Part shown: piece by piece, positions 15,595-24,309 of the stretch
How positions within the stretch are numbered: the stretch's first letter is position 1
Layout of the letters: every line of letters starts with the position of its first letter
NCBI GenBank assembly: GCA_905236675.1
Contig: CAJOND010000020.1
Location: 1 to 63,802 of the forward strand
DNA: 63,802 nt
Origin: Candidatus Rifleibacteriota bacterium
Lineage (GTDB): Bacteria > Muiribacteriota > Ozemobacteria > Ozemobacterales > Ozemobacteraceae
Reading direction: 5' to 3'
Notes under the pieces: generated by a model
What the model was told of the DNA's origin: nothing
What the model saw: only the letters and a program-made list of their open reading frames with translations
Databases searched by the model: none
Position numbers and translations under genes: made by a program

Positions 15595-17373
15595 TTAAAT
15601 TTCTAGCTTTAGTGCGTCCATACGCTGTTGAGCTTTGGTTATATCTATTTTTGCAAATTTTTCAGGTAAAAATCTCTGGTCAGTACATTCTACAACGGCT
15701 GCAAGATCCATATATTCAAGACGTGCAGAATGAGCCATCGGACGATACGATTCCATGGCATGTTTTACAAAATGACCTATAGGCTTCTTTTCTTCATTAT
15801 CTTCCTGAACTTCATACATTCTGGAAGCCATAATCAGAATACCTTCCATTTCATTTCCACCAATATCCATATTATCAGGGAAATCAGGAATTTCGTCATC
15901 TTTTAGTTCTACTTTGTTCTTGCGAGCAAGAGCTCTGAACATATCTTTTTTATCTTCCTGAGTCTGTGGCGCAAACAATGGAATATGAATATCAAGACGA
16001 CCTACGCGTTTAAGGTCAACTTCTAATAAATCTGGTCTGGAAGTAGCAAATATCCAGAATATTCTGCCTCTGTTACGAGTATCTGCCATTTCTCTAGCTA
16101 ACATAGCATAAATTCTTCCGTTAACCCCGGAATCACCGCTGTTGCCATCGCGTTTACCAGCAACCTGGTCAGCTTCATCTATGAATACGATAACCTGACC
16201 CATTGCATGCAAAATCTTAAATATTGCTTCTAAGTTTCCTTCTGTAGCCCCAACCCACTTATCTCTGAAATTCTTCAACTCAACACAAGGAACACCACAT
16301 TCACCAGCAAAACATTCTACTAAATAGGTTTTGCCTGTTCCTATTCTGCCACTGATAAGATAACCCATAGGAAGAGCTTTTGTTTTGCCTCTCTTCATTA
16401 GAGAAGCATCTTGGCGCATCCATTTTTTGGCTTCTCTATGAGCAGCAACATCGTCTAAAGTTCTTTTTGATTCTACAAATGTAATTCTGCCTGCTGCAGA
16501 TTTTTCTATCATTTCCTTCTTAACATCTCTCAAGAAATCCATGCTAAGAGGTTTTTTATTTTTTACTGCTCTATCTATAAGGTTTTGAATGTTTATATAA
16601 GAAAGTCCTTCCAATTTTGAAGCTAAAGAAGTTTTATCTATTTCACATATTTCATCAAAATTGCTTATAGACGAAGTTATAGAATCAACAAAATGATATA
16701 CTTCATATGAATTTGGCAATCCAACGCTTATTTTGGCTAAACGAGGATTTTCTACCAACTGAACATTTACATCATTAAGATTTTCAGCTATTAAGCATGT
16801 ACTTATAAAAGCGTTATTAATAGTAGGATCAGAAGCCCAATCTTGAATACGAATCAAGGTTTCGACGCTTTCTGCACTAGTATATGCAATATCTGCCCTG
16901 GGAAGCAGATACTGAGCATATTCTACTATAATAGCAATACGCATCGGGTTAGAAACCAATCTACCTTCAGAATTAGTGTTAGAACGGATAAGACCATATC
17001 TGATAAATCTATCAATTACAGCCAAAGCTTTACGAGGCTCTTTGGGTAAAGAATTTTCAGAATCTAAATGATTATTTAATGCAGAGAAATTGGTTTGATG
17101 ATATAAATCATGAGATTTTAAAAAAGTAAAAAACAGGTCTGAACCTTTTAAAGCCCTAATTCCATGCCCTCTATCATAAGCGATTACTACTTCAAAGGGG
17201 GCAAACATCACATTACTCAAGAAATCTCTCAATGAAAGTCTTTTGAGTTGGGAATCTTCACCCCTATAGGTCACCCAATCATCTATGTTTCCATAAAGTA
17301 AAAACTGACTTATAGAACCGCTTTTGAATATTTCGGCCATTTCATTGGCCCAAGAGGGCAAATAATTATCCAT
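15595..17373 (-). CDS. AAA+ ATPase, CDC48/Vps4-like, with degenerate first ATPase domain
   Basis: A 592-residue protein. Residues 20-285 look like a dead AAA domain: QFLLYGNIDD stands where Walker A should be, IAIIVEYAQYLL where Walker B should be, and AFISTCLIAENLNDV resembles sensor 1. Residues 300-590 form an intact classical AAA domain: GRIGTGKT (342-349), pore loop DKWVGATEG (371-379), VIVFIDEAD (394-402), FATSRPD sensor 1, and the arginine-finger stretch LKRVGRLD. The KWVG pore loop resembles that of Vps4 and katanin. The gene starts 3 bp after the stop of a PspA-like gene, so it probably acts on that polymer. The link to membrane repair or stress is inference from PspA and ESCRT-III biology. 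Confidence 0.88.
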   Translation of the reverse strand: MDNYLPSWANEMAEIFKSGSISQFLLYGNIDDWVTYRGEDSQLKRLSLRDFLSNVMFAPFEVVIAYDRGHGIRALKGSDLFFTFLKSHDLYHQTNFSALNNHLDSENSLPKEPRKALAVIDRFIRYGLIRSNTNSEGRLVSNPMRIAIIVEYAQYLLPRADIAYTSAESVETLIRIQDWASDPTINNAFISTCLIAENLNDVNVQLVENPRLAKISVGLPNSYEVYHFVDSITSSISNFDEICEIDKTSLASKLEGLSYINIQNLIDRAVKNKKPLSMDFLRDVKKEMIEKSAAGRITFVESKRTLDDVAAHREAKKWMRQDASLMKRGKTKALPMGYLISGRIGTGKTYLVECFAGECGVPCVELKNFRDKWVGATEGNLEAIFKILHAMGQVIVFIDEADQVAGKRDGNSGDSGVNGRIYAMLAREMADTRNRGRIFWIFATSRPDLLEVDLKRVGRLDIHIPLFAPQTQEDKKDMFRALARKNKVELKDDEIPDFPDNMDIGGNEMEGILIMASRMYEVQEDNEEKKPIGHFVKHAMESYRPMAHSARLEYMDLAAVVECTDQRFLPEKFAKIDITKAQQRMDALKLEI

Positions 17374-17376
17374 AAA

Positions 17377-18126
17377 TTATTCTCTCATCATTGGACCCAT
17401 ATTGCGCTGAGAATTGTCAGGAACACTTTCTACGCTTTCAGGAAGAATAGGAGTAGAATCATTCATCGCCATAAATTCAGCAAGAGCGGCATCTCCTAAA
17501 GCATCCAATTCTGCTTCTTTAATGCTGCTATGATCTTCCAATACGTTTGCACCAGCTACTCTTGCACGGCCAAGAGCCTTGTCACGTCTTTCATCAATAG
17601 CCTGAGCAACACGATCCAAAGAATCATTTGGTCCGCCAATGCTTGTAATCATACCGCTAGCCATTTCCTGAAGCTGTGCCTGAGCTTCATACATTTCAGT
17701 TTCGCTAACCTTATTCTGAAGTTTCATAAGCTTCTGTTCTGCTTCTCTTATAGCGGTGTCTCTAGTTCTTTCAAGCTTTGTATAATTAGATTCAGCAATT
17801 TTTAGCTGTTGTTCATTTTCAGACATTCTGCTTTTCAGTTCTTTATATTGCATTGCAAGCTGACCTGCAGCCTTATTATTCCCAGCACTCATAAATGCTT
17901 TGATTTTTGCAGAAAGTTCTCTTTCTTTGTTCTGGTCATTAGCAGTAATGCGTTTTAATCTTTCTACAAAAGCGGCTGCATTAGCTAAATTTTCATTATA
18001 TTTAGTAACCTGGTTACGTAAATTTTCTTTTTCAGCTTCAATTAGTAATTTGGGGTTGTTCTGTTCTAGACCTTTAATAAAAAAGCCGAAGAAACCTCTG
18101 ATTAAATTCATCAAACGTTTAAACAT
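17377..18126 (-). CDS. pspA: PspA/IM30 (ESCRT-III-like) membrane-binding protein
   Basis: A 249-residue, almost entirely helical protein. It starts with an amphipathic helix, MFKRLMNLIRGFFGFFIKG, that would insert into the membrane. A long coiled coil (about 28-155) and a shorter helix (165-215) with QAIDERRDKALGRARVAG follow. PspA, Vipp1 and ESCRT-III share this fold and build membrane-remodelling rods and rings. A 34-residue disordered tail ends the protein. AAGGAG lies upstream of the ATG. The gene is 34 bp downstream of ftcD and 3 bp upstream of the AAA ATPase. No PspF, PspB or PspC is seen. Confidence 0.85.
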   Translation of the reverse strand: MFKRLMNLIRGFFGFFIKGLEQNNPKLLIEAEKENLRNQVTKYNENLANAAAFVERLKRITANDQNKERELSAKIKAFMSAGNNKAAGQLAMQYKELKSRMSENEQQLKIAESNYTKLERTRDTAIREAEQKLMKLQNKVSETEMYEAQAQLQEMASGMITSIGGPNDSLDRVAQAIDERRDKALGRARVAGANVLEDHSSIKEAELDALGDAALAEFMAMNDSTPILPESVESVPDNSQRNMGPMMRE

Positions 18127-18160
18127 AAGTTAAACTCCTTAAAATGTGTTCCATTATATT

Positions 18161-19801
18161 TTATTGTTTTTTAGTATTTAATTCAACTACGCTTTCAAGA
18201 ATTTCAAGAATTTCTTTAGATTTTTTATCTGCCCTTAATCTAATATCATCTGCTTCTTTTGTAATTTTAGCTACAAATTCAGCATCTTGAATATCTTTCA
18301 TATTTATTAAAACGTTCTTCCAAGCTCCCCAGATACCTAATTCCAAAGCTCTAGCACCAACCTGGATATCTGATTTTGATGCGATATTACCTATTTTAGC
18401 GGCTTCTACCATAGCATCCCAGGCAGAATCGCCGATTTTCATTGTAGTTAATGGAATTTCAATAGCCTTTTTCAAGCCAGCCTGCATTTTTTCAAACCTG
18501 ATATTTTTTTCTGCTTCAGTTTTCTGAGGAAGTCTTGAAGCATCAACAAAATCGTTAAAAGCGTTAGTATCAGCATCTATCATAGGAATCAAATCTTGAG
18601 CGGCTTTATGAAGAACAGGAATAACCTTGCGCAAGGCCATTTCATGTTCTTCAAACTTTCTAACCCCATAAGTGAGTTTTGCAACCATAGAGCCTAGACC
18701 AGCACCTATTGCAGCAATAGCAGCCGAAGCACTTCCTCCACCAGGAGCAGATGTTCTTGCATTTATGGCTTCTATAAATCCCCTTGTAGACATATTTGCC
18801 AGAGGTTCTTTCGGTGTTTCTCTGATTATATAATCTATGATTCTTTCTTCTGGTTTAAACTGAGAAACCGAATTCAAGCCTAATCTATCAATAACAAGCT
18901 GTATCTTTTGTTTTTCATCTAATATGAAAAGATTTTCTTTTTCTATATAGTATTCAGCAGCTTTAAGCATTGGTTCAAGAGGAACAAGACCAACTATTTC
19001 AGAACCGGCAACACCGACTTTTATTGCAGCGGCTTCTTCTTTAACAGCTTCAAATACTTCATGCAAAGAAGTGACGTGGTAATTATTAAGATTAAAAGAA
19101 CACTGAGCCATATTGTATTCGTCTACATACCAGCCAATACCCTTCAATTCTTTAAAACGACCAGGTTCGTTTGGTCCTCTGCCGATTTCACGAAGATTCA
19201 AAGCTATTCTATGAGCCTGATTGCTTGTTCCCAAAATATTAACGTTAAAAGCTAACAAGAAAAATCTTGCACCAGTAACAGTAGCACCCCAGGTTGGAAC
19301 AAATTCTGCTGGTCCGTAATCAGGTTTCCATTCATCTAATTTTATTTTTTCTGGTAATCCTTCATATTCACCTTTTCTGATTTGAGGCAGTTTTCTGCGA
19401 TAATCACGAGTTTGTGAATGTTCATAAAGATACATAGGAACACCAAGTTCTTTAGCCGCACGTTCAGCAAATTTCTTTGATATTTCAACGCATTCTTCCA
19501 TTGTAACATTAGCAACAGGAACAAAAGGACAAACATCTAACGCACCAATTCTAGGATGTTCGCCATGATGTTTTCTCATATCAATAAGTTTATAAGCTAC
19601 TTTTGCACTAGCTAAAGCTGCTTCTATTATTGAATTTTCATCACCCACAAAAGTATAAACTGTTCTATTGGTTGACTTTCCTGGGTCAACATTAAGAAGA
19701 GTTACTCCATCAACAGACTTTATAGCATCAGAAATAGCATCAATAATCTTCTGATCACGACCTTCAGAAAAATTAGGAACACACTCGATTATTTTTTTCA
19801 T
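18161..19801 (-). CDS. ftcD: Bifunctional glutamate formimidoyltransferase / formimidoyltetrahydrofolate cyclodeaminase
   Basis: From ATG at 19801 (AAGGAAG upstream; an in-frame ATG at 19822 is less likely) the protein is 546 residues. The N-terminal two-thirds is the transferase (KIIECVPNFSEGRD, KHHGEHPRIGALDVCPF, WGATVTGARFFLLAFNVN). The C-terminal third is the cyclodeaminase (NARTSAPGGGSASA, VAKLTYGVRKF). It moves the formimino group of N-formimino-glutamate to tetrahydrofolate and releases ammonia, the last step of one histidine degradation route. The one-chain fusion matches the animal enzyme and that of many anaerobes. hutI lies about 10 kb away on the other strand. Confidence 0.95.
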   Translation of the reverse strand: MKKIIECVPNFSEGRDQKIIDAISDAIKSVDGVTLLNVDPGKSTNRTVYTFVGDENSIIEAALASAKVAYKLIDMRKHHGEHPRIGALDVCPFVPVANVTMEECVEISKKFAERAAKELGVPMYLYEHSQTRDYRRKLPQIRKGEYEGLPEKIKLDEWKPDYGPAEFVPTWGATVTGARFFLLAFNVNILGTSNQAHRIALNLREIGRGPNEPGRFKELKGIGWYVDEYNMAQCSFNLNNYHVTSLHEVFEAVKEEAAAIKVGVAGSEIVGLVPLEPMLKAAEYYIEKENLFILDEKQKIQLVIDRLGLNSVSQFKPEERIIDYIIRETPKEPLANMSTRGFIEAINARTSAPGGGSASAAIAAIGAGLGSMVAKLTYGVRKFEEHEMALRKVIPVLHKAAQDLIPMIDADTNAFNDFVDASRLPQKTEAEKNIRFEKMQAGLKKAIEIPLTTMKIGDSAWDAMVEAAKIGNIASKSDIQVGARALELGIWGAWKNVLINMKDIQDAEFVAKITKEADDIRLRADKKSKEILEILESVVELNTKKQ

Positions 19802-19988
19802 TTCATTCTTCCTTTTATTCAAAAGACAAATTGTTAATCAAATAATTTATTAAAAACAAATCTAACCTAAACATTATTTTAATTCAACTCTTCTAAGAAT
19901 AAATACCCAAACCTCTTACCTCTTTAACAGAGACTATATTTATGTTATCATCTATAAACAAATATACAAGAATACGTGGAGTAATAAC

Positions 19989-20879
19989 GTGGCCTTAACA
20001 GAGAATCAACTTAAATTACGTGATTCAAAAGATTTTCACGTAGAAGATACATTTACAAACTTAAAAGAAAACTATTTCCAACCAATAATGGAAGAAGAAA
20101 AAAAAGTTATAGAAGAATATGAAAAGTCTTTATTTAGTAAAGTCGGATGCGGTGGAGCATTTTCATATGGTTGTCTTATTCCTGTGTTATTATGTTTTGT
20201 ATTATCTATAATAATACCAGGTTTTAGCCAAAATCCTTATGCAAAAACTATTGTTTATGCTTTGATGCTTACTCTTGCTGAATATTTTGCTATAGTCTGG
20301 TATAACAATACTGAGTTTTATGACAAACACAAAAGCAAAACACCTTATAATATTTTGGTTATAAGGGATTTATTAATTCCACTAACAGGTATCATCTCTC
20401 AAGACATGAAAGATGATTCAAAAATAACATTAGTTACTAACCTTACAGAAATAACTAACAGTGCCAATAAACTAACTCTTGATCAAATTAGAGAAAAAGG
20501 CATAACATTAAAACGAGGTCTTTCTGTTTACGAAAGTAATATTATGGATTTAACCGCAACTTTGGCTGACGGCACAAGAATAAACTATAATCTTCATCAG
20601 ATTTTAAATGAAGTTTATATTTATAAAAAACGTGGAAGCAAGCATAAAACAAAAGGTAAAATTACTTTAAAAGCTATATTTGCTGTTCCTAACAAGCTAT
20701 ATTCACCTCTTCCAGAAGGCCAGATAGAAATCGGCAATTACCCGGCTTTAGTTAGTAATGCTGGTAAAAATCAAAAGATAGTTATAAAAGATGTTTTAGA
20801 AGAATCATATATAGATGGGAAAACAGTTAGAGAAAAAGCAATAGACATGATGACAGCTGTTTATTCTATATTAGGTTAA
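19989..20879 (+). CDS. Two-TM membrane protein, cluster gene 1 (paralogue of gene 4)
   Basis: A 296-residue protein starting at GTG (19989), with GTGGAG eight or so bases upstream. After a helical, charged N-terminus (1-47) come two hydrophobic segments (about 55-77 and 84-104), a helix ending LLIPLTGIISQDMKDDSKI, and a soluble domain with LADGTRINYNLHQ and KGKITLKAIFAVPNK. The same plan and several matching positions appear in the protein at 22397-23452. I recognise no family. It leads a rightward five-gene cluster and is 15 bp ahead of the next gene. The soluble part should face the cytoplasm if both helices form a hairpin. Confidence 0.7.
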   Translation: MALTENQLKLRDSKDFHVEDTFTNLKENYFQPIMEEEKKVIEEYEKSLFSKVGCGGAFSYGCLIPVLLCFVLSIIIPGFSQNPYAKTIVYALMLTLAEYFAIVWYNNTEFYDKHKSKTPYNILVIRDLLIPLTGIISQDMKDDSKITLVTNLTEITNSANKLTLDQIREKGITLKRGLSVYESNIMDLTATLADGTRINYNLHQILNEVYIYKKRGSKHKTKGKITLKAIFAVPNKLYSPLPEGQIEIGNYPALVSNAGKNQKIVIKDVLEESYIDGKTVREKAIDMMTAVYSILG

Positions 20880-20894
20880 TTATAGAGGATAATT

Positions 20895-21728
20895 ATGAAG
20901 CTTAAAACACATTTTATTATATTTATATCACTTTTTATTATTAATTTATTTTTGTGTGGAATTGCTGCTTTTGATAAATCTTCATCTGCTAATACATATA
21001 CAAATTATTCAATCAAAAGAATAGTTCCAGATAAAGTTAAATTCAAATTTGAGGAAGAAGAAGTTCTTGTAATAAAGACCAATAAAGCTTCAGGCACAAC
21101 AAAACTAGAAATCAACATGCATGATTATAATGGTAAACTAGTTAATTTTGAGCTTAAAGCAAAAGTTGACCCGAATAATCCAGGGAAACTTAAATATAGA
21201 TATAAAGACGAAGACGATGATAAATTAACTTTTGTTTCCATAAAATATCCTGAAATAAAAAAAGCGCAGGATACAGATACAAATCCTAACAATGATAATA
21301 AAGCAAAAGACAATGTTGATGCTAGCGATAAAGATAGTTTCAAAATTTATTACCGCAATAAAAATGGAACAGATTCTTTAATAGCCAAAGTCAAATTCAC
21401 TCCAGGAAAAATGAAAATAGGTCCTGATGAAGAACTTGCTACACCCACTTACGAAATTAAGAATGAATTAGAAAGAAAAAAGAAAAAGAATGTTGAAAAA
21501 TTAAAAGTCTATCACAAAGGCGTTTATATTGCATCGGTAAGCCAATCAAAAGAATCTGGCAAATATAAAGTTAAGAAAGTTTTAAAAGATCAGGAAGACA
21601 AAAAAGACCTTTATAGCACAAAAGACCTAAATTATATGTCTTATTCTGTTGGGGTCATGGGTATAGAAGTAATGGATCCAAGACTTAGAGCTGTTATTGT
21701 CGCTGAGATTTTGAAAAAGGAGAAATAA
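20895..21728 (+). CDS. Secreted lysine-rich protein of unknown function, cluster gene 2
   Basis: A 277-residue protein. The N-terminus has a signal-like hydrophobic run (about 6-26) with a cysteine at C21 in LFLCGIAA, which is not a clean lipobox. The mature part is strongly charged, with alternating beta-like stretches (EEEEVLVIKTNKASGTTKLEINM; shorter core VLVIKTNK) and an acidic, Asn/Asp-rich linker around residues 118-145. The end is DPRLRAVIVAEILKKEK. I recognise no domain. One base separates its stop from the ATG of the zinc-finger gene, so translation is coupled. It probably works in the periplasm with the membrane proteins of the cluster. Confidence 0.65.
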   Translation: MKLKTHFIIFISLFIINLFLCGIAAFDKSSSANTYTNYSIKRIVPDKVKFKFEEEEVLVIKTNKASGTTKLEINMHDYNGKLVNFELKAKVDPNNPGKLKYRYKDEDDDKLTFVSIKYPEIKKAQDTDTNPNNDNKAKDNVDASDKDSFKIYYRNKNGTDSLIAKVKFTPGKMKIGPDEELATPTYEIKNELERKKKKNVEKLKVYHKGVYIASVSQSKESGKYKVKKVLKDQEDKKDLYSTKDLNYMSYSVGVMGIEVMDPRLRAVIVAEILKKEK

Positions 21729-21729
21729 T

Positions 21730-22296
21730 ATGGCAAACTGTCAGGTAAAAACAGGTTTTTTAGTTTTAAGAGACTGTGAAAATGAAGCAATAGATACTTG
21801 TTCAATTTGTGGTTGCAATGTTTGTTTTAAACATAAAAGAACTCATCCTCAAAGCCAGCAGACCTGCTGTATTGATTGCTTTGCCAAATCGTTAGAAGAA
21901 GCTGGAGGCGGAAACCTACAGAATACTGACGACAATCACTGCTGTTCATGCGGGAAAGAAGTTGTAGTAAAAGCAGGGAAAAACAATCCTAGAAATAAAG
22001 TTATAGATCCTGAAACAAATAAAGTTTACTGCCAAAATTGCTATGATCATCTAACCGGTGATACTTCAATATCAGGAGTTGGTTTATTCCAAACCAGTAT
22101 GTATGATGATGATTATTGGTATGGTTACCGACATAGCTATTACAGACATCATCATTACAAACCTTTATCCAGGAGTAGTCGGCACAGCAAAACTTTCAAT
22201 GAAGACGAAGTAAGAGCCTTTAACCCCAAAAACAATCCTGAAGAAAACGGAATGATAGAAGATTCTAGCGACAAAGACAATGTTTTTGACAGTTGA
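21730..22296 (+). CDS. Double zinc-finger protein (B-box/LIM-like), cluster gene 3
   Basis: A 188-residue soluble protein with two cysteine-rich modules. The first (about 14-57) has CENEAIDTCSICGCNVCFKH, then CCIDC. The second (about 72-105) has HCCSCGK and VYCQNCYDHL. The pattern resembles B-box, LIM or treble-clef zinc fingers, which are rare in bacteria and usually bind proteins. The C-terminal half is low in complexity, rich in Tyr, His, Arg and Ser (YWYGYRHSYYRHHHY) and then acidic. It has no signal peptide or TM. It sits between a secreted protein and two membrane proteins, so it is a good candidate for a cytoplasmic adaptor. Confidence 0.7.
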   Translation: MANCQVKTGFLVLRDCENEAIDTCSICGCNVCFKHKRTHPQSQQTCCIDCFAKSLEEAGGGNLQNTDDNHCCSCGKEVVVKAGKNNPRNKVIDPETNKVYCQNCYDHLTGDTSISGVGLFQTSMYDDDYWYGYRHSYYRHHHYKPLSRSSRHSKTFNEDEVRAFNPKNNPEENGMIEDSSDKDNVFDS

Positions 22297-22320
22297 AAAA
22301 ACAACACATCAAGAGCTATG

Positions 22321-22347
22321 TTGACATAAGAATTATCTAGATATTAA
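22321..22347 (+). promoter_or_regulatory. Possible internal promoter before cluster gene 4
   Basis: TTGACA at 22321-22326 with TATTAA at 22342-22347 (15-bp spacer). A second -10-like TATAAT lies at 22373-22378. They fall in the 100-bp gap between the zinc-finger gene and the second membrane protein gene, the only sizeable gap in the cluster. Confidence 0.4.
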
Positions 22348-22396
22348 AATGAGACTAAGAAATAAATATAGCTATAATTATAGATGGTGATTATAA

Positions 22397-23452
22397 ATGA
22401 ATTTAACTAAAGAACAGAAACAATTTGCGTATGGTAAATACGTTTTTAATAATAGAATACAATCCATATTAGATTTTATGGATCCTGTTTCAAAGCTTGA
22501 CGTAAAAATCGAAGAAGTTAAGGGCAGTTCTGGTTCTGTTGAATTTTCGGTATTTTTTGTCCTGGCTATTGTTGTTGCAATAGTTTATTACGCAAAAGAT
22601 TCTATAGCAAAAATGCTTAATACCAATCCGTCGGTAATAACATCCATTATGATACCATCTATCATAGGTTGTTTTGTAATTTATTTTGTAATTTATGGAG
22701 TATATTATTACAGACATATCAATCGCGACGTAGATAACGATTTAAATAACTTTATCATACCTTTTTTAAAACAGATTGAGAAATATATAGATAAAGACAC
22801 TTCTGTTAAACTAGTTACAGATCTTAGTTCTAAATTAAACAGGAAAAATAAGATTCCTACTGGTGCTTATGCAGACACATTGGTTCTCCCCTGGTTTTCA
22901 GGAGAATTCCCGTTTGATAATGGAATAAAAGTATTTGTAGATTTGACTTATGTAATTGATTGCTATGGTAAGCTTGAAATAATACATAGTGGAAAAGATT
23001 TTAAAGAATTAAATATGAAAGTTGATATTCGTTTTGTTTTCCCTAAAAAACCAAGCTTTAATAGATTTGATTATTTAGGTGCCAAATATATTTTAGACTG
23101 GTCAGAATCAGATAATGAATATTCTGTAAGAATAAAAACAGTCGAAAAATGTGATGTTGAATTTTATCGAGAATCCGACAAAACTCTTGGTTTAATATTC
23201 GATAATAACTTCTGCAACGATATAATAGACGAAGTATACGCTAAAATAACTGGTTTTACTGGATATTTACTGTTCAAGTCTAATGAAAATGAAGAAGGGG
23301 CTGAAGAAGGAATCGAAAACGATGAGTCAGATTATGAAGATAGGTTAGAAGAAATCAGAAACCAGAACGAAGAATTTCATAAAAAAGAAGCTATGGATTA
23401 TACCGAAATGGAAATGCCGGAATCTGATTCATACTCATCTGATGGAAGATAG
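22397..23452 (+). CDS. Two-TM membrane protein, cluster gene 4 (paralogue of gene 1)
   Basis: A 351-residue protein. Two hydrophobic segments (about 49-68 and 78-104) are followed by FIIPFLKQIEKYIDKDTSVKL, then a soluble domain with FDNGIKVFVDL and LNMKVDIRFVFPKKP. These match LLIPLTGIISQDMKDDSKI and AIFAVPNK in the protein at 19989-20879 in order and spacing, so the two are probably paralogues. The C-terminal 60 residues are acidic and look disordered. The glycosyltransferase gene starts inside its last codons (11-bp overlap). No known family was recognised. Confidence 0.7.
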   Translation: MNLTKEQKQFAYGKYVFNNRIQSILDFMDPVSKLDVKIEEVKGSSGSVEFSVFFVLAIVVAIVYYAKDSIAKMLNTNPSVITSIMIPSIIGCFVIYFVIYGVYYYRHINRDVDNDLNNFIIPFLKQIEKYIDKDTSVKLVTDLSSKLNRKNKIPTGAYADTLVLPWFSGEFPFDNGIKVFVDLTYVIDCYGKLEIIHSGKDFKELNMKVDIRFVFPKKPSFNRFDYLGAKYILDWSESDNEYSVRIKTVEKCDVEFYRESDKTLGLIFDNNFCNDIIDEVYAKITGFTGYLLFKSNENEEGAEEGIENDESDYEDRLEEIRNQNEEFHKKEAMDYTEMEMPESDSYSSDGR

Positions 23453-24308
23453 GGAAAAAGTATTATATTATTGTTTAGGTGGCGGCTTAGGCCATATAAC
23501 AAGATTTACAGCTTTCTGCAATACTTTAAGCATAAGACCAATATTAATTACAGCAAATAAAACTGTTTCTTCTGACTATTTAAATCGTTTTACCTCTGAT
23601 GTTTATTGTTTGCCAGATAATTTAAAAGATGATAAACAAGCTTTAAGAAAATGGTTATTAAAAAAAATAAAAGAAATCAATCCTGATAGATTATTATTAG
23701 ATGCTTTTCCAGCTGGAGTTTTAGGCGAATTAGCAGATTTTCCGAACGAACTTAATAGTATAAAAATTGAATATATATCCAGAATTCTTAAACTTGATAC
23801 TTATAATAAAAGGGTAGAAGGGGAATTACCTAAATATTCCAGGATATGGCAAGTTGAAAAGGTAGGGAAAGCTCAATCGGTCTGGTTAAACAACCTTGCC
23901 AGGTATAATAATATCCCTATAACAGAATTAACTCTTTGTTACCCAGAATCCGATGTTGATTTCAAGATTAACACACCAGAAAATTGCTGGCTAATTGTCC
24001 ATTCTGGTTCAGACCAAGAACTTCAAGAACTTTATGAATATGCAAAAGATATAGCATTGTTAGAAAATGCTTCCCCTAATTATGTAGTAGTTGGCCAGCT
24101 TTCAGCAGCTAAATTTTTCCAAGAAAATGTCTCTTATTATAATTGCTATCCAGTAAACAACATTCTAAAAAAAGCTGCCAGAGTCATTTCTGCTGCTGGA
24201 TTTAATATTATGCAGCAGATGAGCAAAATAAAAGAAAAGCATTTTGTATTACCTTTTAACAGACCTCTGGATGATCAACACCTTCGTCTTAGACTTTCAA
24301 AACAATAG
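23442..24308 (+). CDS. MurG/GT28-like glycosyltransferase, cluster gene 5
   Basis: A 288-residue protein with a GT-B layout. The N-terminal glycine loop YYCLGGGLGHITR near 9-21 matches the MurG-type GGxGGH region. The C-terminus has SAAGFNIMQQM and LPFNRPLDDQ near 265-280, the usual nucleotide-sugar and carrier end of GT28 enzymes. It is shorter than MurG (about 350). The start overlaps the upstream membrane protein gene by 11 bp, so it belongs to the same operon. It may glycosylate a lipid or a partner in the cluster; substrate unknown. Its stop is one base from the end of the convergent GGDEF gene. Confidence 0.75.
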   Translation: MEDREKVLYYCLGGGLGHITRFTAFCNTLSIRPILITANKTVSSDYLNRFTSDVYCLPDNLKDDKQALRKWLLKKIKEINPDRLLLDAFPAGVLGELADFPNELNSIKIEYISRILKLDTYNKRVEGELPKYSRIWQVEKVGKAQSVWLNNLARYNNIPITELTLCYPESDVDFKINTPENCWLIVHSGSDQELQELYEYAKDIALLENASPNYVVVGQLSAAKFFQENVSYYNCYPVNNILKKAARVISAAGFNIMQQMSKIKEKHFVLPFNRPLDDQHLRLRLSKQ

Positions 24309-24309
24309 A

